Notes under the pieces: generated by a model
What the model saw: only the letters and a program-made list of their open reading frames with translations
The model's database searches: none
What the model was told of the DNA's origin: nothing
Position numbers and translations under genes: made by a program
DNA from: Eubacteriales bacterium OttesenSCG-928-K08
Lineage (GTDB): Bacteria; Bacillota; Clostridia; Christensenellales; CAG-138
DNA length: 36,800 nt
NCBI GenBank assembly: GCA_030266105.1
Contig: JAJDHH010000013.1
Coordinates: 1-36,800 of the forward strand
Reading direction: 5' to 3'
Part shown: piece after piece, positions 7,099 to 15,588 of the stretch
Layout: the number at the start of each line of letters is the position of its first letter
Numbering within the stretch: position 1 is the first letter of the stretch

Positions 7099-7926
7099 AT
7101 GAGCCGCGCTGATGAACTATTCATTTCAAACTGCAAAGAAATCCTTAACCAGGGTTACTGGGACACTGAGCTTCCCGTGCGCCCCCGCTGGGAGGATGGA
7201 ACACCGGCGCACACAGTCAAACGTTTTGGAATTATTAACCGATATAATCTTAAGGAAGAATTCCCTATTCTGACTCTGCGGCGCACATTTTTAAAAAGCG
7301 CCGTTGATGAGTTGCTGTGGATATGGCAAAAAAAATCAAACAATATCAAGGATTTAAGCAGCCATGTGTGGGATAGCTGGGCTGACGAAAACGGAAGCAT
7401 CGGCAAGGCATATGGTTATCAGCTTGGTGTTTTGCATAAGTATAAAGAGGGCCAGTTCGATCAGGTGGACCGTGTGCTTTATGACCTGAAAAACAACCCT
7501 CAAAGCCGCAGAATAATCACCAACCTGTATAACCATGTGGATTTGCACGCAATGGGCCTTTATCCCTGTGCTTATAGCATGACATTTAATGTATCGGGCA
7601 ATACTCTAAATGCCATACTTAACCAACGTTCACAGGATATGTTGACCGCTAATAACTGGAACGTGTGCCAATACGCCATACTCGTGCATATGATGTCCGC
7701 AGCAAGCGGGTTGGAAGCCGGCGAGCTTGTGCATGTGATTGCGGATGCGCATATATATGACCGCCATGTGCCGCTTGTGGAGGAGATCATCAAAAAAGAG
7801 CCTCTTCCTGCACCCACGCTTGTTTGGGATGGCACAACTGATTTTTATGCTTTCACCAAAAACAGTTATACGCTTGAAGGCTATCAATTCCATACTTTTG
7901 AGCACACAATTCCGGTGGCTATTTAG
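7099..7926 (+). CDS. thyA: Thymidylate synthase
   Basis: A 275-residue enzyme that methylates dUMP to dTMP using methylenetetrahydrofolate. The nucleophilic cysteine is C157 in LYPCAYSMTF. The phosphate-binding arginines lie in NPQSRRII (about 133-140) and NQRSQDM (about 175-181). QRSQDMLTANNWNVCQYAIL is the form I associate with the B. subtilis ThyA type rather than the E. coli type (QRSCD...). Late HVIADAHIYDRHV and the C-terminal HTIPVAI are also canonical. The ATG at 7099 has AGGAGG seven bases upstream. It is followed after 8 bases by dihydrofolate reductase, the enzyme that regenerates its cofactor. The stop codon is TAG, which matters for reading the TAG inside pnp. Confidence 0.96.
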   Translation: MSRADELFISNCKEILNQGYWDTELPVRPRWEDGTPAHTVKRFGIINRYNLKEEFPILTLRRTFLKSAVDELLWIWQKKSNNIKDLSSHVWDSWADENGSIGKAYGYQLGVLHKYKEGQFDQVDRVLYDLKNNPQSRRIITNLYNHVDLHAMGLYPCAYSMTFNVSGNTLNAILNQRSQDMLTANNWNVCQYAILVHMMSAASGLEAGELVHVIADAHIYDRHVPLVEEIIKKEPLPAPTLVWDGTTDFYAFTKNSYTLEGYQFHTFEHTIPVAI

Positions 7927-7934
7927 GAGAAAAC

Positions 7935-8456
7935 ATGGAACTTGAATTGATCGTTGCTGTGGATCGGCACTGGGGTATTGGCCAGAAAAACTCGCTGCAA
8001 TTTCACATCAGGGAAGATATGCAACGTTTTAAAAAAATGACTATTGGCCAGGTTGTTGTGCTTGGGCGCAACACGCTTGATACTTTCCCCAAAAAGGCCC
8101 CTTTGCAGGGGCGGCAAAATATTATATTGACTAAAAACCCCGCATTCGCAGCACAGGACGCAATAATCCTCCATTCGATAAAAGAGCTTGGCGCACTGTT
8201 GCGCCTGCCCGCATACTCTGAAAAAAAGGTTTTTGTCATTGGCGGCGCGCAGGTTTATTCGCAGCTTTTGCCCTATTGCACGCTTGCTCATGTAACCCAT
8301 GTGTGCGCAAGGCGCCCTGCGGATGCAAAATTCCCCCGGCTTACCCGGCTTGAAAATTGGAGCCGCGCTGCTTGCCCGGATTGGCAACAAACAGAGGACG
8401 GGTTGAGATACATGTATGTTACATATCAAAACCAAAACCCGTTGGCGATGCCCTGA
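7935..8456 (+). CDS. folA: Dihydrofolate reductase
   Basis: A 173-residue enzyme reducing dihydrofolate to tetrahydrofolate with NADPH. Visible motifs are VAVDRHWGIGQKNSL near the start (substrate loop), an acidic residue at E27 or D28 in IREDMQRFKKMT, VVVLGRNTLDTFP (the usual GRxTxxS/TxP cofactor motif), NIILTKN, and VFVIGGAQVYSQLLP. The usual LPW of the Met20 loop is LQF here, a modest departure that may affect antifolate binding, but the overall pattern is clear. The ATG at 7935 has AGGAG upstream, immediately after the thyA stop, so the two genes form an operon that couples dTMP synthesis to folate recycling. The C-terminal part diverges from textbook members. Confidence 0.93.
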   Translation: MELELIVAVDRHWGIGQKNSLQFHIREDMQRFKKMTIGQVVVLGRNTLDTFPKKAPLQGRQNIILTKNPAFAAQDAIILHSIKELGALLRLPAYSEKKVFVIGGAQVYSQLLPYCTLAHVTHVCARRPADAKFPRLTRLENWSRAACPDWQQTEDGLRYMYVTYQNQNPLAMP

Positions 8457-8482
8457 ATTTTTCGCTTTAATGAGGTTTAACG

Positions 8483-9127
8483 ATGCACAAAACAGCAAAC
8501 GAAATAGGCGTTAAAACACCGGAATATCTTCACCTGTCCGATGGAAAAAGAATTCACTATGGTGGCAACCAGATTTGGTATAAATCCCTCTGGCAGCGTA
8601 AAGCAGGCTGCGGCCCAACTGTTGCCGCAACGGTTTGCGCGTATCTTGCAAAAAGCAGGCCGGAATGCGCCTCACTGTGCGAGCACAATTCCTCAACAAA
8701 AGAGGGTTTTCTTTTGTTGATGCAGGATTTGTGGCGTTATGTTACGCCCGGCATGGGTGGCTCCTCCGTAGAAATATTCACTGACGGCATAACTCGATAT
8801 GCCCGATCAAAAGGGGTTGAGCTTGTTTGCGATGTGCTGGATATCCCCAAACAAAAGGAGCTTCGCCCCTCTGCCGCCAATGTTTTGGAGTTTTTTCGCA
8901 AGGCGTTTGAGGCGGATTTACCAATAGCCTTTCAAAACTATTCAAACGGTGCGCTTACAAACCTGGAAGCATGGCATTGGGTCACGCTTTTATCCTTTAA
9001 GCAGGATACGTTTTTTGCGCAGATGTACGACCAAAGCATCCGCGATTTTATAGACATTCCCCTTTATCTTAGCACCGCCACAAATGCCGGAAAATTTGTG
9101 GTTACACGACCTAATTTACAGGTTTAG
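8483..9127 (+). CDS. C39-like (papain-fold) cysteine peptidase-like protein
   Basis: A 214-residue protein without a signal peptide or membrane segment. KAGCGPTVAAT (C43) looks like the catalytic cysteine block of C39-like papain-fold peptidases, and EAWHWVTLL (H165) like the catalytic histidine block. MYDQS (D183) could give the third residue. It lacks the transporter domains of bacteriocin-processing C39 peptidases, so it is a stand-alone cytoplasmic protein with no known substrate. It begins 26 bases after folA with a GAGG site and ends 3 bases before the response regulator gene. The setting links it to the BceRS-type system, perhaps in handling a peptide signal, but that is inference. Confidence 0.65.
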   Translation: MHKTANEIGVKTPEYLHLSDGKRIHYGGNQIWYKSLWQRKAGCGPTVAATVCAYLAKSRPECASLCEHNSSTKEGFLLLMQDLWRYVTPGMGGSSVEIFTDGITRYARSKGVELVCDVLDIPKQKELRPSAANVLEFFRKAFEADLPIAFQNYSNGALTNLEAWHWVTLLSFKQDTFFAQMYDQSIRDFIDIPLYLSTATNAGKFVVTRPNLQV

Positions 9128-9130
9128 ACA

Positions 9131-9823
9131 ATGAATAACCAGCAAGAAGAAAAAATCAGAATATTGCTCGTTGAAGATGACGCTACTATCGCCACCCAGA
9201 TACAGCGCACGCTTGAGGCCCGTGGTTTTCAGGCCACATGCGCACGCGATTTTTCTGCCGTTATGGAGACTTTTGAAGCATTTGACCCCCAGCTTGTGCT
9301 TATGGACATTTCATTGCCTCAATATAACGGCTATTATTGGTGCTCACGCATACGTGAAAAAAGCGCTGTCCCTATAATTTTCATATCTTCTCATAACGAG
9401 GATATGGATATTGTGCTCGCCATGCAAATGGGTGGTGACGATTACATCACAAAACCTTTTTCGATGGATGTGCTAATCGCAAAAATTCAGGCGGTGCTGC
9501 GCCGCACAAACGGCGCCATGGACTTAGAGCCCGGCTTTTGTGGTGCCACGCTCAGCGTTGCAAAAAGCTGCGTTTGCTTTAACGGGCAAGAGGTTGAATT
9601 AACCCGCAATGAGCTTCGCATACTTCAAACGCTGCTTGAAAAAAAGGGTGCGGTCGTATCGCGTGATTTGCTTATGCAGCGCCTGTGGGACACCGACGAG
9701 TATGTTGACGATAACACGCTTAGCGTAAATGTCAACCGCCTTAGGAAAAAGCTTGGGCAGCTTAATCTGCAGGACTGCATCGCCACCAGAAAGGGCGAAG
9801 GGTACATTTTGAATGATACGTAA
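9131..9823 (+). CDS. OmpR-family response regulator, BceR-like
   Basis: A 230-residue two-domain regulator. The receiver domain (about 9-120) has the acidic pocket LVEDDA, the phosphorylated D59 in LVLMDISLP, and K108 in DDYITKPF. The winged-helix DNA-binding domain (about 135-228) ends with the RLRKKLG and RKGEGY segments typical of the OmpR family. It overlaps the histidine kinase gene by 11 bases and lies upstream of an ABC transporter with a BceB-like permease, the standard arrangement of peptide-antibiotic sensing modules. It most likely activates the transporter promoter at 10851-10878. A weak AGGT site precedes the ATG, so its translation may depend on the preceding gene. Confidence 0.93.
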   Translation: MNNQQEEKIRILLVEDDATIATQIQRTLEARGFQATCARDFSAVMETFEAFDPQLVLMDISLPQYNGYYWCSRIREKSAVPIIFISSHNEDMDIVLAMQMGGDDYITKPFSMDVLIAKIQAVLRRTNGAMDLEPGFCGATLSVAKSCVCFNGQEVELTRNELRILQTLLEKKGAVVSRDLLMQRLWDTDEYVDDNTLSVNVNRLRKKLGQLNLQDCIATRKGEGYILNDT

Positions 9824-10790
9824 ATACATATCCTACAGAAAACCTCTGTTCTTTTTCACTTTACTGGTTAGCGTGCTTAGCTGTTCGTTCTGGTGGCTTA
9901 ATGATGCACCAACACAGGATATTCTCTACAGCCTGTTGCTTATGATCGCAGCGCTTATACTAATTACCGTGCCGGATTGCTTTTTGTTTATCCTGCGCTA
10001 TAAAGAGCTAAATCTGCTCAAGCAAAACATTGCCAGGTTTGAGCAGGAGGTTCCCGAAGGGAACAATGCCATTGAGCAGACATATGCCAAAATTGCCATA
10101 GGATTGCTTGAGCGCCTGCGAAACGACACGGATAAACTCGACCATATGCACCGCAGGGATGTTGAATACTACACTATGTGGATGCACCAAATAAAAACTC
10201 CGCTTTTTGCTCTGCGCCTGTTGATCGAAAATGGTTCTGCAACTGATGCGCAGCTAAGCCACGAGCTTTTTGAAATTGAGCGCTATGTTGAAATGGCGCT
10301 TTCTTATGCTCGTGCAACACGCTTGGAAAACGATATCGTAATTACATACTGCAATGTTGAAGAAATACTTCGAAAAAGCATACGAAAATACGCCCCACAG
10401 TTTATCTCCAAAAATTTGCGTGTTGAAATTGAGGGTGGCGACTTATATGCGCATACGGATGAAAAATGGCTTGCTTTTATATTGGAGCAGCTTTTATCAA
10501 ACGCCGCAAAATACACACATTCAGGCGGGCTTACGGCCCGCATGCTTGAAGGCGCGCTGGTGCTGGAAGACACAGGCATAGGCATACTCCCGCAGGATTT
10601 GCCACGCGTATTCGAGCGAGGATTTACTGGCTTCAACGGGCGTGTGGATCAGCGTGCCAGCGGGCTTGGGCTTAGCATGGCCCGCCGTGTAGCGAAAGCT
10701 CTTAATATTTCCATCCAACTCGAAAGCGAATACGGCAAGGGCACAAAAGTGATTTTGCGTTTGCCGCAGGACGGATTGATGTTTGAATAG
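9813..10790 (+). CDS. Intramembrane-sensing histidine kinase, BceS-like
   Basis: A 325-residue membrane kinase. Two N-terminal transmembrane helices (about 12-29 and 38-62) are joined by a loop of under ten residues, leaving almost no external sensor. That is the hallmark of BceS-type kinases that sense through their partner transporter. The H-box is MWMHQIKTPLF (H125). The ATPase domain shows QLLSNAAKYT (N-box), DTGIGI (G1) and GLGLSMARRV (G2). The gene starts inside the end of the regulator gene (11-base overlap), so the pair is translationally coupled. It should phosphorylate the adjacent regulator when the BceAB-type transporter engages a peptide antibiotic. This function is taken from the family, not shown here. 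Confidence 0.92.
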   Translation: MIRKYISYRKPLFFFTLLVSVLSCSFWWLNDAPTQDILYSLLLMIAALILITVPDCFLFILRYKELNLLKQNIARFEQEVPEGNNAIEQTYAKIAIGLLERLRNDTDKLDHMHRRDVEYYTMWMHQIKTPLFALRLLIENGSATDAQLSHELFEIERYVEMALSYARATRLENDIVITYCNVEEILRKSIRKYAPQFISKNLRVEIEGGDLYAHTDEKWLAFILEQLLSNAAKYTHSGGLTARMLEGALVLEDTGIGILPQDLPRVFERGFTGFNGRVDQRASGLGLSMARRVAKALNISIQLESEYGKGTKVILRLPQDGLMFE

Positions 10791-10850
10791 CGGTTATTCT
10801 TACATTTTTGAAAGAAACCGGGCGCTAATTGTAATGTTGCGTTATGGTAG

Positions 10851-10878
10851 TTGCCTTTTTAAGCGGATACACTATAGT
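10851..10878 (+). promoter_or_regulatory. Promoter of the BceAB-type transporter genes
   Basis: TTGCCT, 16 bases, TATAGT in the 135-base gap between kinase and transporter genes. TTACA (10800-10804) and TGTAA (10830-10834) lie upstream as an inverted pair and could be part of the regulator's site; this is weak. A 6-bp GGCGGT/ACCGCC hairpin (10884-10906) lies in the leader. Confidence 0.6.
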
Positions 10879-10925
10879 TACCGGGCGGTGGCAAAATAAA
10901 ACCGCCGCTATGTTTGGAGGTAACA

Positions 10926-11717
10926 ATGGAACTTTTAAAAATTGAAAACGTAAAGCGGATTTATAACACAAAGCTTGGCTTTAGCCAATGCATCGCGCTC
11001 AGTGGCGTTAGCTTTGAGGTCGCCGCGGGCGAGTTCGTCTCCATCATGGGGCCTTCGGGCAGCGGAAAAAGTACGCTCCTGAATATAATCGCCTCGCTTG
11101 ATAAACCCACCTCAGGAGATGTTTATCTTGATGGCCGCGGCGTAAAAAACATTCCCGAGCGCGAGCTTGCCGCTTTTAGGCGGGATAACCTTGGTTTTGT
11201 TTTTCAGGAGTTTAACCTGTTGGATACATTCAGCGTACGGGATAACATACTCTTGCCGCTTGTGCTATCCAACATGCGCGTTGGCAAAATGCAATCCAGG
11301 CTTGCGCCAGTTGCTCAATCGCTTGGCATAAGCCACCTGCTTGATAAATTCCCATTCGAAATATCCGGCGGCGAAAAGCAGCGCACAGCTGTTGCGCGCG
11401 CGATTATCACAAACCCGAAGATCATTCTGGCGGATGAGCCAACCGGCGCGCTGGACACTCGCTCTTCCACAAACCTATTAGAGTTGTTCTCTTCATTAAA
11501 TAAAAGCGGCCACACATTGTTGATGGTTACGCACAGCGCCATGGCCGCAAGCTACGCCTCCCGCGTGCTGTTTATACGCGATGGCGAGCTGTTTAATCAA
11601 ATATACCGCGGGGCTGATAATAACCGCACATTTTACGAGCGCATCGTTTCAAACCTCACCGTGCTTGAAGAAGAACCGCCGCGCCTTAGCATTGCGGGAG
11701 GAAAAAGCAATGCCTAA
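10926..11717 (+). CDS. ABC transporter ATP-binding protein, BceA-like
   Basis: A 263-residue ATPase of the MacB/LolD/BceA class. Walker A is GPSGSGKST (42-50), the Q-loop lies in FVFQEFN, the signature is ISGGEKQR (146-153) and Walker B is IILADEPTGALD. It ends with a C-terminal tail of about 30 residues beyond the core domain. I place the start at the ATG at 10926, which follows TTTGGAGG; an in-frame upstream start would lie inside the ribosome binding site. The last codons overlap the permease gene by 8 bases. With that permease it should form an exporter-type complex that removes cell-wall-targeting peptides (such as bacitracin) from their lipid targets and reports flux to the kinase. The exact drug is unknown. 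Confidence 0.93.
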   Translation: MELLKIENVKRIYNTKLGFSQCIALSGVSFEVAAGEFVSIMGPSGSGKSTLLNIIASLDKPTSGDVYLDGRGVKNIPERELAAFRRDNLGFVFQEFNLLDTFSVRDNILLPLVLSNMRVGKMQSRLAPVAQSLGISHLLDKFPFEISGGEKQRTAVARAIITNPKIILADEPTGALDTRSSTNLLELFSSLNKSGHTLLMVTHSAMAASYASRVLFIRDGELFNQIYRGADNNRTFYERIVSNLTVLEEEPPRLSIAGGKSNA

Positions 11718-13440
11718 AAACCTGTATTTGCGGCTGGCCATAGCAAATGTAAAAAGAAGCCGCGAGGTGTATGTGCCATATTTTATCGCTGCGACAATCA
11801 TGAGCTGCGTATATTTTTTGATTTTGTCGCTGATATTCTCTACAAGCATCAAAAATGTACCAGGCGGTGAAACCGCAAGATCGGTTTTTATGGCCGGCAC
11901 CGTGGTTTTCACAGCATTTGCATTTGGTTTTATGCTTTATATAAACGCGTTTTTAACCAAGCGAAGAAAAAAAGAGTTCGGGCTTTACAGCGTGCTGGGC
12001 ATGAACCGCCGCCATGTAGCGCGGGTGCTGCGCTGGGAGATGCTTATAATCGTTGGCCTTGGGCTGATCTTCGGAATGCTGCTTGGCATGGTGTTCGGCC
12101 GCCTGGTTTTCCTGCTGCTGCTGCGCGCAATGCGCGCAACCGTGGAGGGAAGCACATTCCAAATGCCATTTATCGCTTTTATTGGCACCATAGCGCTCTT
12201 TGCCGCCGTGATGATAGGCAACAACCTTTATAATGGCTTACGCGTGCGTATCGTGAATGTCGTTGACCTTTTGCAAAGCGATAAGCGTGGCGAAAAGGAC
12301 TCAAAGCTTGTTATTCCCGCAGCAATTTTAGGATTGTTGCTGTTGGGCGGCACATATGCGTTTGTTTTGATTAACGATGATCCTTATTTTGCCCTTGGTG
12401 TGTTTTTCCCTGCCGCGTTTGTGGTTATAATAGCAACGTTTTTGCTGTTTTACTCAGGCAGCATCGCGCTTTTGCGCCTTTTGCGCAATAACAAAAACTT
12501 TTACTATAAAAGCGGGAACTTCGTTGCGATATCCGGCATGTTCCACAGGATGCGGGTAAACGCACGTGGCCTGGCCAGCATATGTGTGTTTTGCACGATG
12601 CTGCTTGTTACTGTGGCGGGCGCAAGCTCACTCTACTTTGGGCAGGAGCAGATTGCAAGAACAAACAACCCTTATGACGCATACGTTGCATTTACCTACG
12701 ATCATGATGAGGAGCTTGATGAATTAGAAAACCAGAAACGACTTGATAACACCGTGCACGAGCTGGTTGCCCAGCTTGACGCGCTGGCTCTGGCGCACAA
12801 TGTGCAGCTGCAGGGCAAACTTGATGATCGTGTGCAACCTTCGCGAGGTTATTTGCAGCCCGGTAAGGTTACTTATGCGCCTGATGATGCCCCCATCCAG
12901 TACGTTAATTCCGTATTGTTAGGCAATTCCTTGTATATGGATGTTATGGGTAAAGCAGCCGATGCTGAAGCGTTCTGCAAGGAAATAGAAAACATTCCTA
13001 ATGTGATTTGGACTAACAGCATCTATGAAGCACGACAAGATGGTTACGGCGCTTATGGTGGGCTTTTATTCCTGGCTGCATTTTTTGCGATACTCTTCTT
13101 AGTGATGATGGTCATGATGATTTATTTTAAGCAGATCACCGAGGGTAGCGAGGATAAGGAACGCTTTGCCATCATGCAAAAGGTCGGCATGAGGAGCGAG
13201 GACGTTAAATCCGTTGTAAACAAGCAAATTTTGTGGGTGTTTTTCCTGCCGCTTGGTTTGGCAGTGTGCCATATTCTTGCGGCAAGCAAAATCATGATGC
13301 AAATGATTTCCCAGTTTGGCATGTTTGACTACAGCATCACGCTCATGTGCATCGGATTAACAAGCATTGTGTTTGCGGCAATTTACCTAATTGTGTATAA
13401 GCAAACAGCACGGGTTTATTACCGGATTGTTAAATGGTAA
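11710..13440 (+). CDS. FtsX-like ABC transporter permease, BceB-like
   Basis: A 576-residue membrane protein of BceB type. The N-terminal helix pair (about 20-45 and 60-85) flanks an external loop. After EFGLYSVLGMNRRHV, the typical FtsX coupling segment, come further helices, then an external domain of about 150 residues (roughly 330-480) between two membrane helices, then three C-terminal helices with a second coupling segment near FAIMQKVGM. I estimate about ten membrane segments. The external domain is somewhat short beside B. subtilis BceB. The ATG at 11710 overlaps the end of the ATPase gene and has a GGGAGG site. It should detect and displace peptide antibiotics together with the ATPase. 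It is the last gene before a strong terminator. Confidence 0.92.
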   Translation: MPKNLYLRLAIANVKRSREVYVPYFIAATIMSCVYFLILSLIFSTSIKNVPGGETARSVFMAGTVVFTAFAFGFMLYINAFLTKRRKKEFGLYSVLGMNRRHVARVLRWEMLIIVGLGLIFGMLLGMVFGRLVFLLLLRAMRATVEGSTFQMPFIAFIGTIALFAAVMIGNNLYNGLRVRIVNVVDLLQSDKRGEKDSKLVIPAAILGLLLLGGTYAFVLINDDPYFALGVFFPAAFVVIIATFLLFYSGSIALLRLLRNNKNFYYKSGNFVAISGMFHRMRVNARGLASICVFCTMLLVTVAGASSLYFGQEQIARTNNPYDAYVAFTYDHDEELDELENQKRLDNTVHELVAQLDALALAHNVQLQGKLDDRVQPSRGYLQPGKVTYAPDDAPIQYVNSVLLGNSLYMDVMGKAADAEAFCKEIENIPNVIWTNSIYEARQDGYGAYGGLLFLAAFFAILFLVMMVMMIYFKQITEGSEDKERFAIMQKVGMRSEDVKSVVNKQILWVFFLPLGLAVCHILAASKIMMQMISQFGMFDYSITLMCIGLTSIVFAAIYLIVYKQTARVYYRIVKW

Positions 13441-13468
13441 GCTGCAAAAATAAAATATGATTCAAGGA

Positions 13469-13504
13469 AAAACCCCTAAGCGCAATAACGCTTAGGGGTT
13501 TTTT
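13469..13504. terminator. Strong two-way intrinsic terminator
   Basis: A near-perfect stem AAACCCCTAAGCG / CGCTTAGGGGTTT with loop CAATAA. It is followed by a T-run on the plus strand (TTTTTT) and by TTTTT on the minus strand. It ends the transporter operon and the convergent tRNA unit. Confidence 0.93.
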
Positions 13505-13581
13505 GGGGTGGGTAATGGGAGTTGAACCCATGACCTCCAGAGCCACAATCTGGCATTCTAACCAACTGAACTATACCCACC
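13504..13581 (-). tRNA. tRNA-His (anticodon GTG)
   Basis: A minus-strand cloverleaf with encoded CCA and the extra 5' G (position -1) pairing with the discriminator C, diagnostic of tRNA-His. The anticodon loop contains ATTGTGGC (GTG). The T-arm reads GGTTCAACTCC. It is 4 bases downstream of tRNA-Arg in the same transcript. Confidence 0.96.
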
Positions 13582-13585
13582 AAAA

Positions 13586-13662
13586 TGGCGCGCCTGCAGG
13601 GATTCGAACCCGGGACCTACGGCTTAGAAGGCCGTTGCTCTATCCTGCTGAGCTACAGGCGC
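13586..13662 (-). tRNA. tRNA-Arg (anticodon TCT)
   Basis: A 77-base minus-strand tRNA with encoded CCA. The acceptor stem is GCGCCTG/CAGGCGC, the anticodon loop is CTTCTAA (TCT, reading AGA/AGG), and the T-arm is GGTTCGAATCC. It is the first gene of the Arg-His tRNA unit. Confidence 0.97.
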
Positions 13663-13728
13663 AGTAATAGGGTGCGGAGCCGGTTCGGTGTTGTGCGGCT
13701 TTTGCCATGATACTACCGACAGTTAGTT

Positions 13729-13757
13729 ATTCTAGCAGAAAGCACATAGGCTGTCAA
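13729..13757 (-). promoter_or_regulatory. Promoter of the Arg-His tRNA unit
   Basis: TTGACA, 17 bases, TAGAAT on the minus strand, placed between the SEC-C gene stop and tRNA-Arg. A near-consensus vegetative promoter. Confidence 0.75.
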
Positions 13758-13805
13758 TCAAAACTTGCTATATGCCCCCTGCTACGCTCTGCACCAAATT
13801 AACAA

Positions 13806-14309
13806 TCAGCCTGCTTGTCCGCAGCATTTTTTGTATTTTTTCCCGCTCCCGCATGGGCAGGGATCGTTGCGCCCCACCGTGGTTTCGCGCACATACATTT
13901 TAGAAGAGCGGTGCTCTTTTGCAATTTCCTTGCGACGCTCTTCGCTCAAAAGCCCATCCCATTGATCGAGCGTATACAGCCAATCCGCCTTTGCATCAAG
14001 CATGTTAAAATACAGTTTTTCGAGGTTAACCTCAAGCGAAATTTTGCTGCCAAGCTTTACACTTTCCATATCAAGCTCTTTTTTAAGGCTGGAATTAATG
14101 CCGTCCAAAAAGCCTGCAAACACGACCGGCTCCATCTCAAATGTATCCGCTAGCTCCGCAAGTGTCCCCTTAAAGGGTTCGTTTGGCTGGTCGAGTATTT
14201 TTTTATAGTTTTCAGTCTCCGCATCGAAGTAGGTTTCCCAAAACTCGGTATGCTCTTTTTTGCCGCGTTCCTGTTGGGCAAGCTCGTTCCAATCGCTAAA
14301 TAAGCTCAT
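13806..14309 (-). CDS. SEC-C metal-binding motif protein
   Basis: A 167-residue soluble protein. The C-terminus (about 145-165) is a SEC-C motif, [19 protein letters not shown], with the C-x-C...C-C zinc ligands that SecA also carries at its end. The N-terminal 140 residues are helical and acidic, without a recognised domain; a segment near residues 49-75 ([20 protein letters not shown]) is reminiscent of small clostridial SEC-C proteins of similar length. Its role is not known; the motif can bind zinc and ribosomes or SecB in SecA. AAGGAG precedes the ATG. It follows the Ddl-type gene by 30 bases and is probably the last gene of that operon. Confidence 0.82.
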   Translation of the reverse strand: MSLFSDWNELAQQERGKKEHTEFWETYFDAETENYKKILDQPNEPFKGTLAELADTFEMEPVVFAGFLDGINSSLKKELDMESVKLGSKISLEVNLEKLYFNMLDAKADWLYTLDQWDGLLSEERRKEIAKEHRSSKMYVRETTVGRNDPCPCGSGKKYKKCCGQAG

Positions 14310-14339
14310 CTTTTTCTCCTTTGTAGCCGTAAAGTTTGT

Positions 14340-15551
14340 TTATTTATGAGCGGGCATCCCGCTTTTTGTTTTTGCACCTTTTGCGCCAACGCCGGAAATA
14401 ACCTTTTCGAGTATCGCCGAATCGTAGGAGAACATCGACGCCTGCTTCTCTGCCTGGGCGGCAAAAGCATATTCCACCAGCTTATTTATAAGCTGCGAAT
14501 AAGGAATGCCAACCGGCTCAAAAAGATAGAACGCAAATGACCCGGGGATCGTATTTATTTCGTTAACATAAATCGTATCATCGTCCTTATCCACTATGTA
14601 GTCGATGCGGACAACACCTTTGCATTCCAGCATCCTGAATATTTCGCAGGTCGTATCCTGAATATACTTTGTGCGTTCCTCGCCTATGGGCGCTGGAATA
14701 ATGCGCGAAAGTTGCTCCATGCCCTGCCCTTTTGCGTTGCTCAAATACTTTTCATCAAAACCAAGCAGCTCCATATCCGCAGTTGTTACAGGCTGCTCAC
14801 ATGCGGAGGGCAAGCAGTTCTCCCCATATCCAAGCGCTGCGCAGTTGATCTCCTCGCGATTAACAACGGCCTTTTCCACCAAAATGCGCCGATCATAGCG
14901 GGTTGCGACCTCTATGCGGTTGCGCAGGCTTTCACGATCCTCCGCTTTGCCGATGCCTATGCTAGAGCCAAGGTTGGCGGGCTTTACAAACAGCGGGAAA
15001 CCAAGCTGCTCCATATCATCCAGCACACGCTCAGGCTCCTGCTGCCAATAGCTTCTATAACAATACTTTGAGGGCAGCACGTTTAGGCCCATGCTTTCAA
15101 ACACTGCCTTCATTATGATTTTATCCATCCCCACGCCGGAGCCTGTTACCCCCACGCTGGAATATGGGATATCCGCCATTTCAAAAAGACCCTGTATGCT
15201 TCCATCCTCACCGTGCATACCATGCAGAGCTAATATGGCGCAATCTATATGCGCTATCTTTTCATCCGCCTTTTGAAAAAAGCCGCCTGTACGCTGCGCA
15301 TAAAGCCCATTCATTCCGGGAACTGGTGGTAAATACACCTTTGTCAGCCCCTTTGCGGATGGATCAAACGCGCGGTAGAATTTCATGCTGTTAAGCGGCT
15401 GGCCCACAAACCATTCGCCTGTGCGCGAAATGTAGACCGGATAAGGATCGAACTTGGATTTATCCACATTTTCAATCAACTGCATACCTGAAATTATTGA
15501 AACATCATGTTCAGCCGAACGGCTGCCAAATATAACCGCCAACTTTTTCAT
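14340..15551 (-). CDS. ddl: D-alanine--D-alanine ligase family protein (divergent clade)
   Basis: A 403-residue ATP-grasp enzyme that joins two D-amino acids for peptidoglycan. It begins KLAVIFGSRSAEHDVSIISG, the standard Ddl entry motif. FVKPANLGSSIGIGKA (ATP-binding) and INCAALG follow. The metal-binding end is VNEINTIPGSFAFY, whereas classical Ddl proteins have EVNTxPGxT; the residues after PG differ. It is also longer than typical Ddl (about 300-370). The D-Ala-D-Ala call is the default, but a different second substrate cannot be excluded from sequence alone. The ATG at 15551 has a GGAG site; a longer in-frame extension upstream lacks similarity. The MurF-like gene that would consume the dipeptide ends 37 bases upstream. 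Confidence 0.85.
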   Translation of the reverse strand: MKKLAVIFGSRSAEHDVSIISGMQLIENVDKSKFDPYPVYISRTGEWFVGQPLNSMKFYRAFDPSAKGLTKVYLPPVPGMNGLYAQRTGGFFQKADEKIAHIDCAILALHGMHGEDGSIQGLFEMADIPYSSVGVTGSGVGMDKIIMKAVFESMGLNVLPSKYCYRSYWQQEPERVLDDMEQLGFPLFVKPANLGSSIGIGKAEDRESLRNRIEVATRYDRRILVEKAVVNREEINCAALGYGENCLPSACEQPVTTADMELLGFDEKYLSNAKGQGMEQLSRIIPAPIGEERTKYIQDTTCEIFRMLECKGVVRIDYIVDKDDDTIYVNEINTIPGSFAFYLFEPVGIPYSQLINKLVEYAFAAQAEKQASMFSYDSAILEKVISGVGAKGAKTKSGMPAHK

Positions 15552-15588
15552 AGGGACGCTCCTCTCCTCTTTGCGCAATTCTTCTAAC

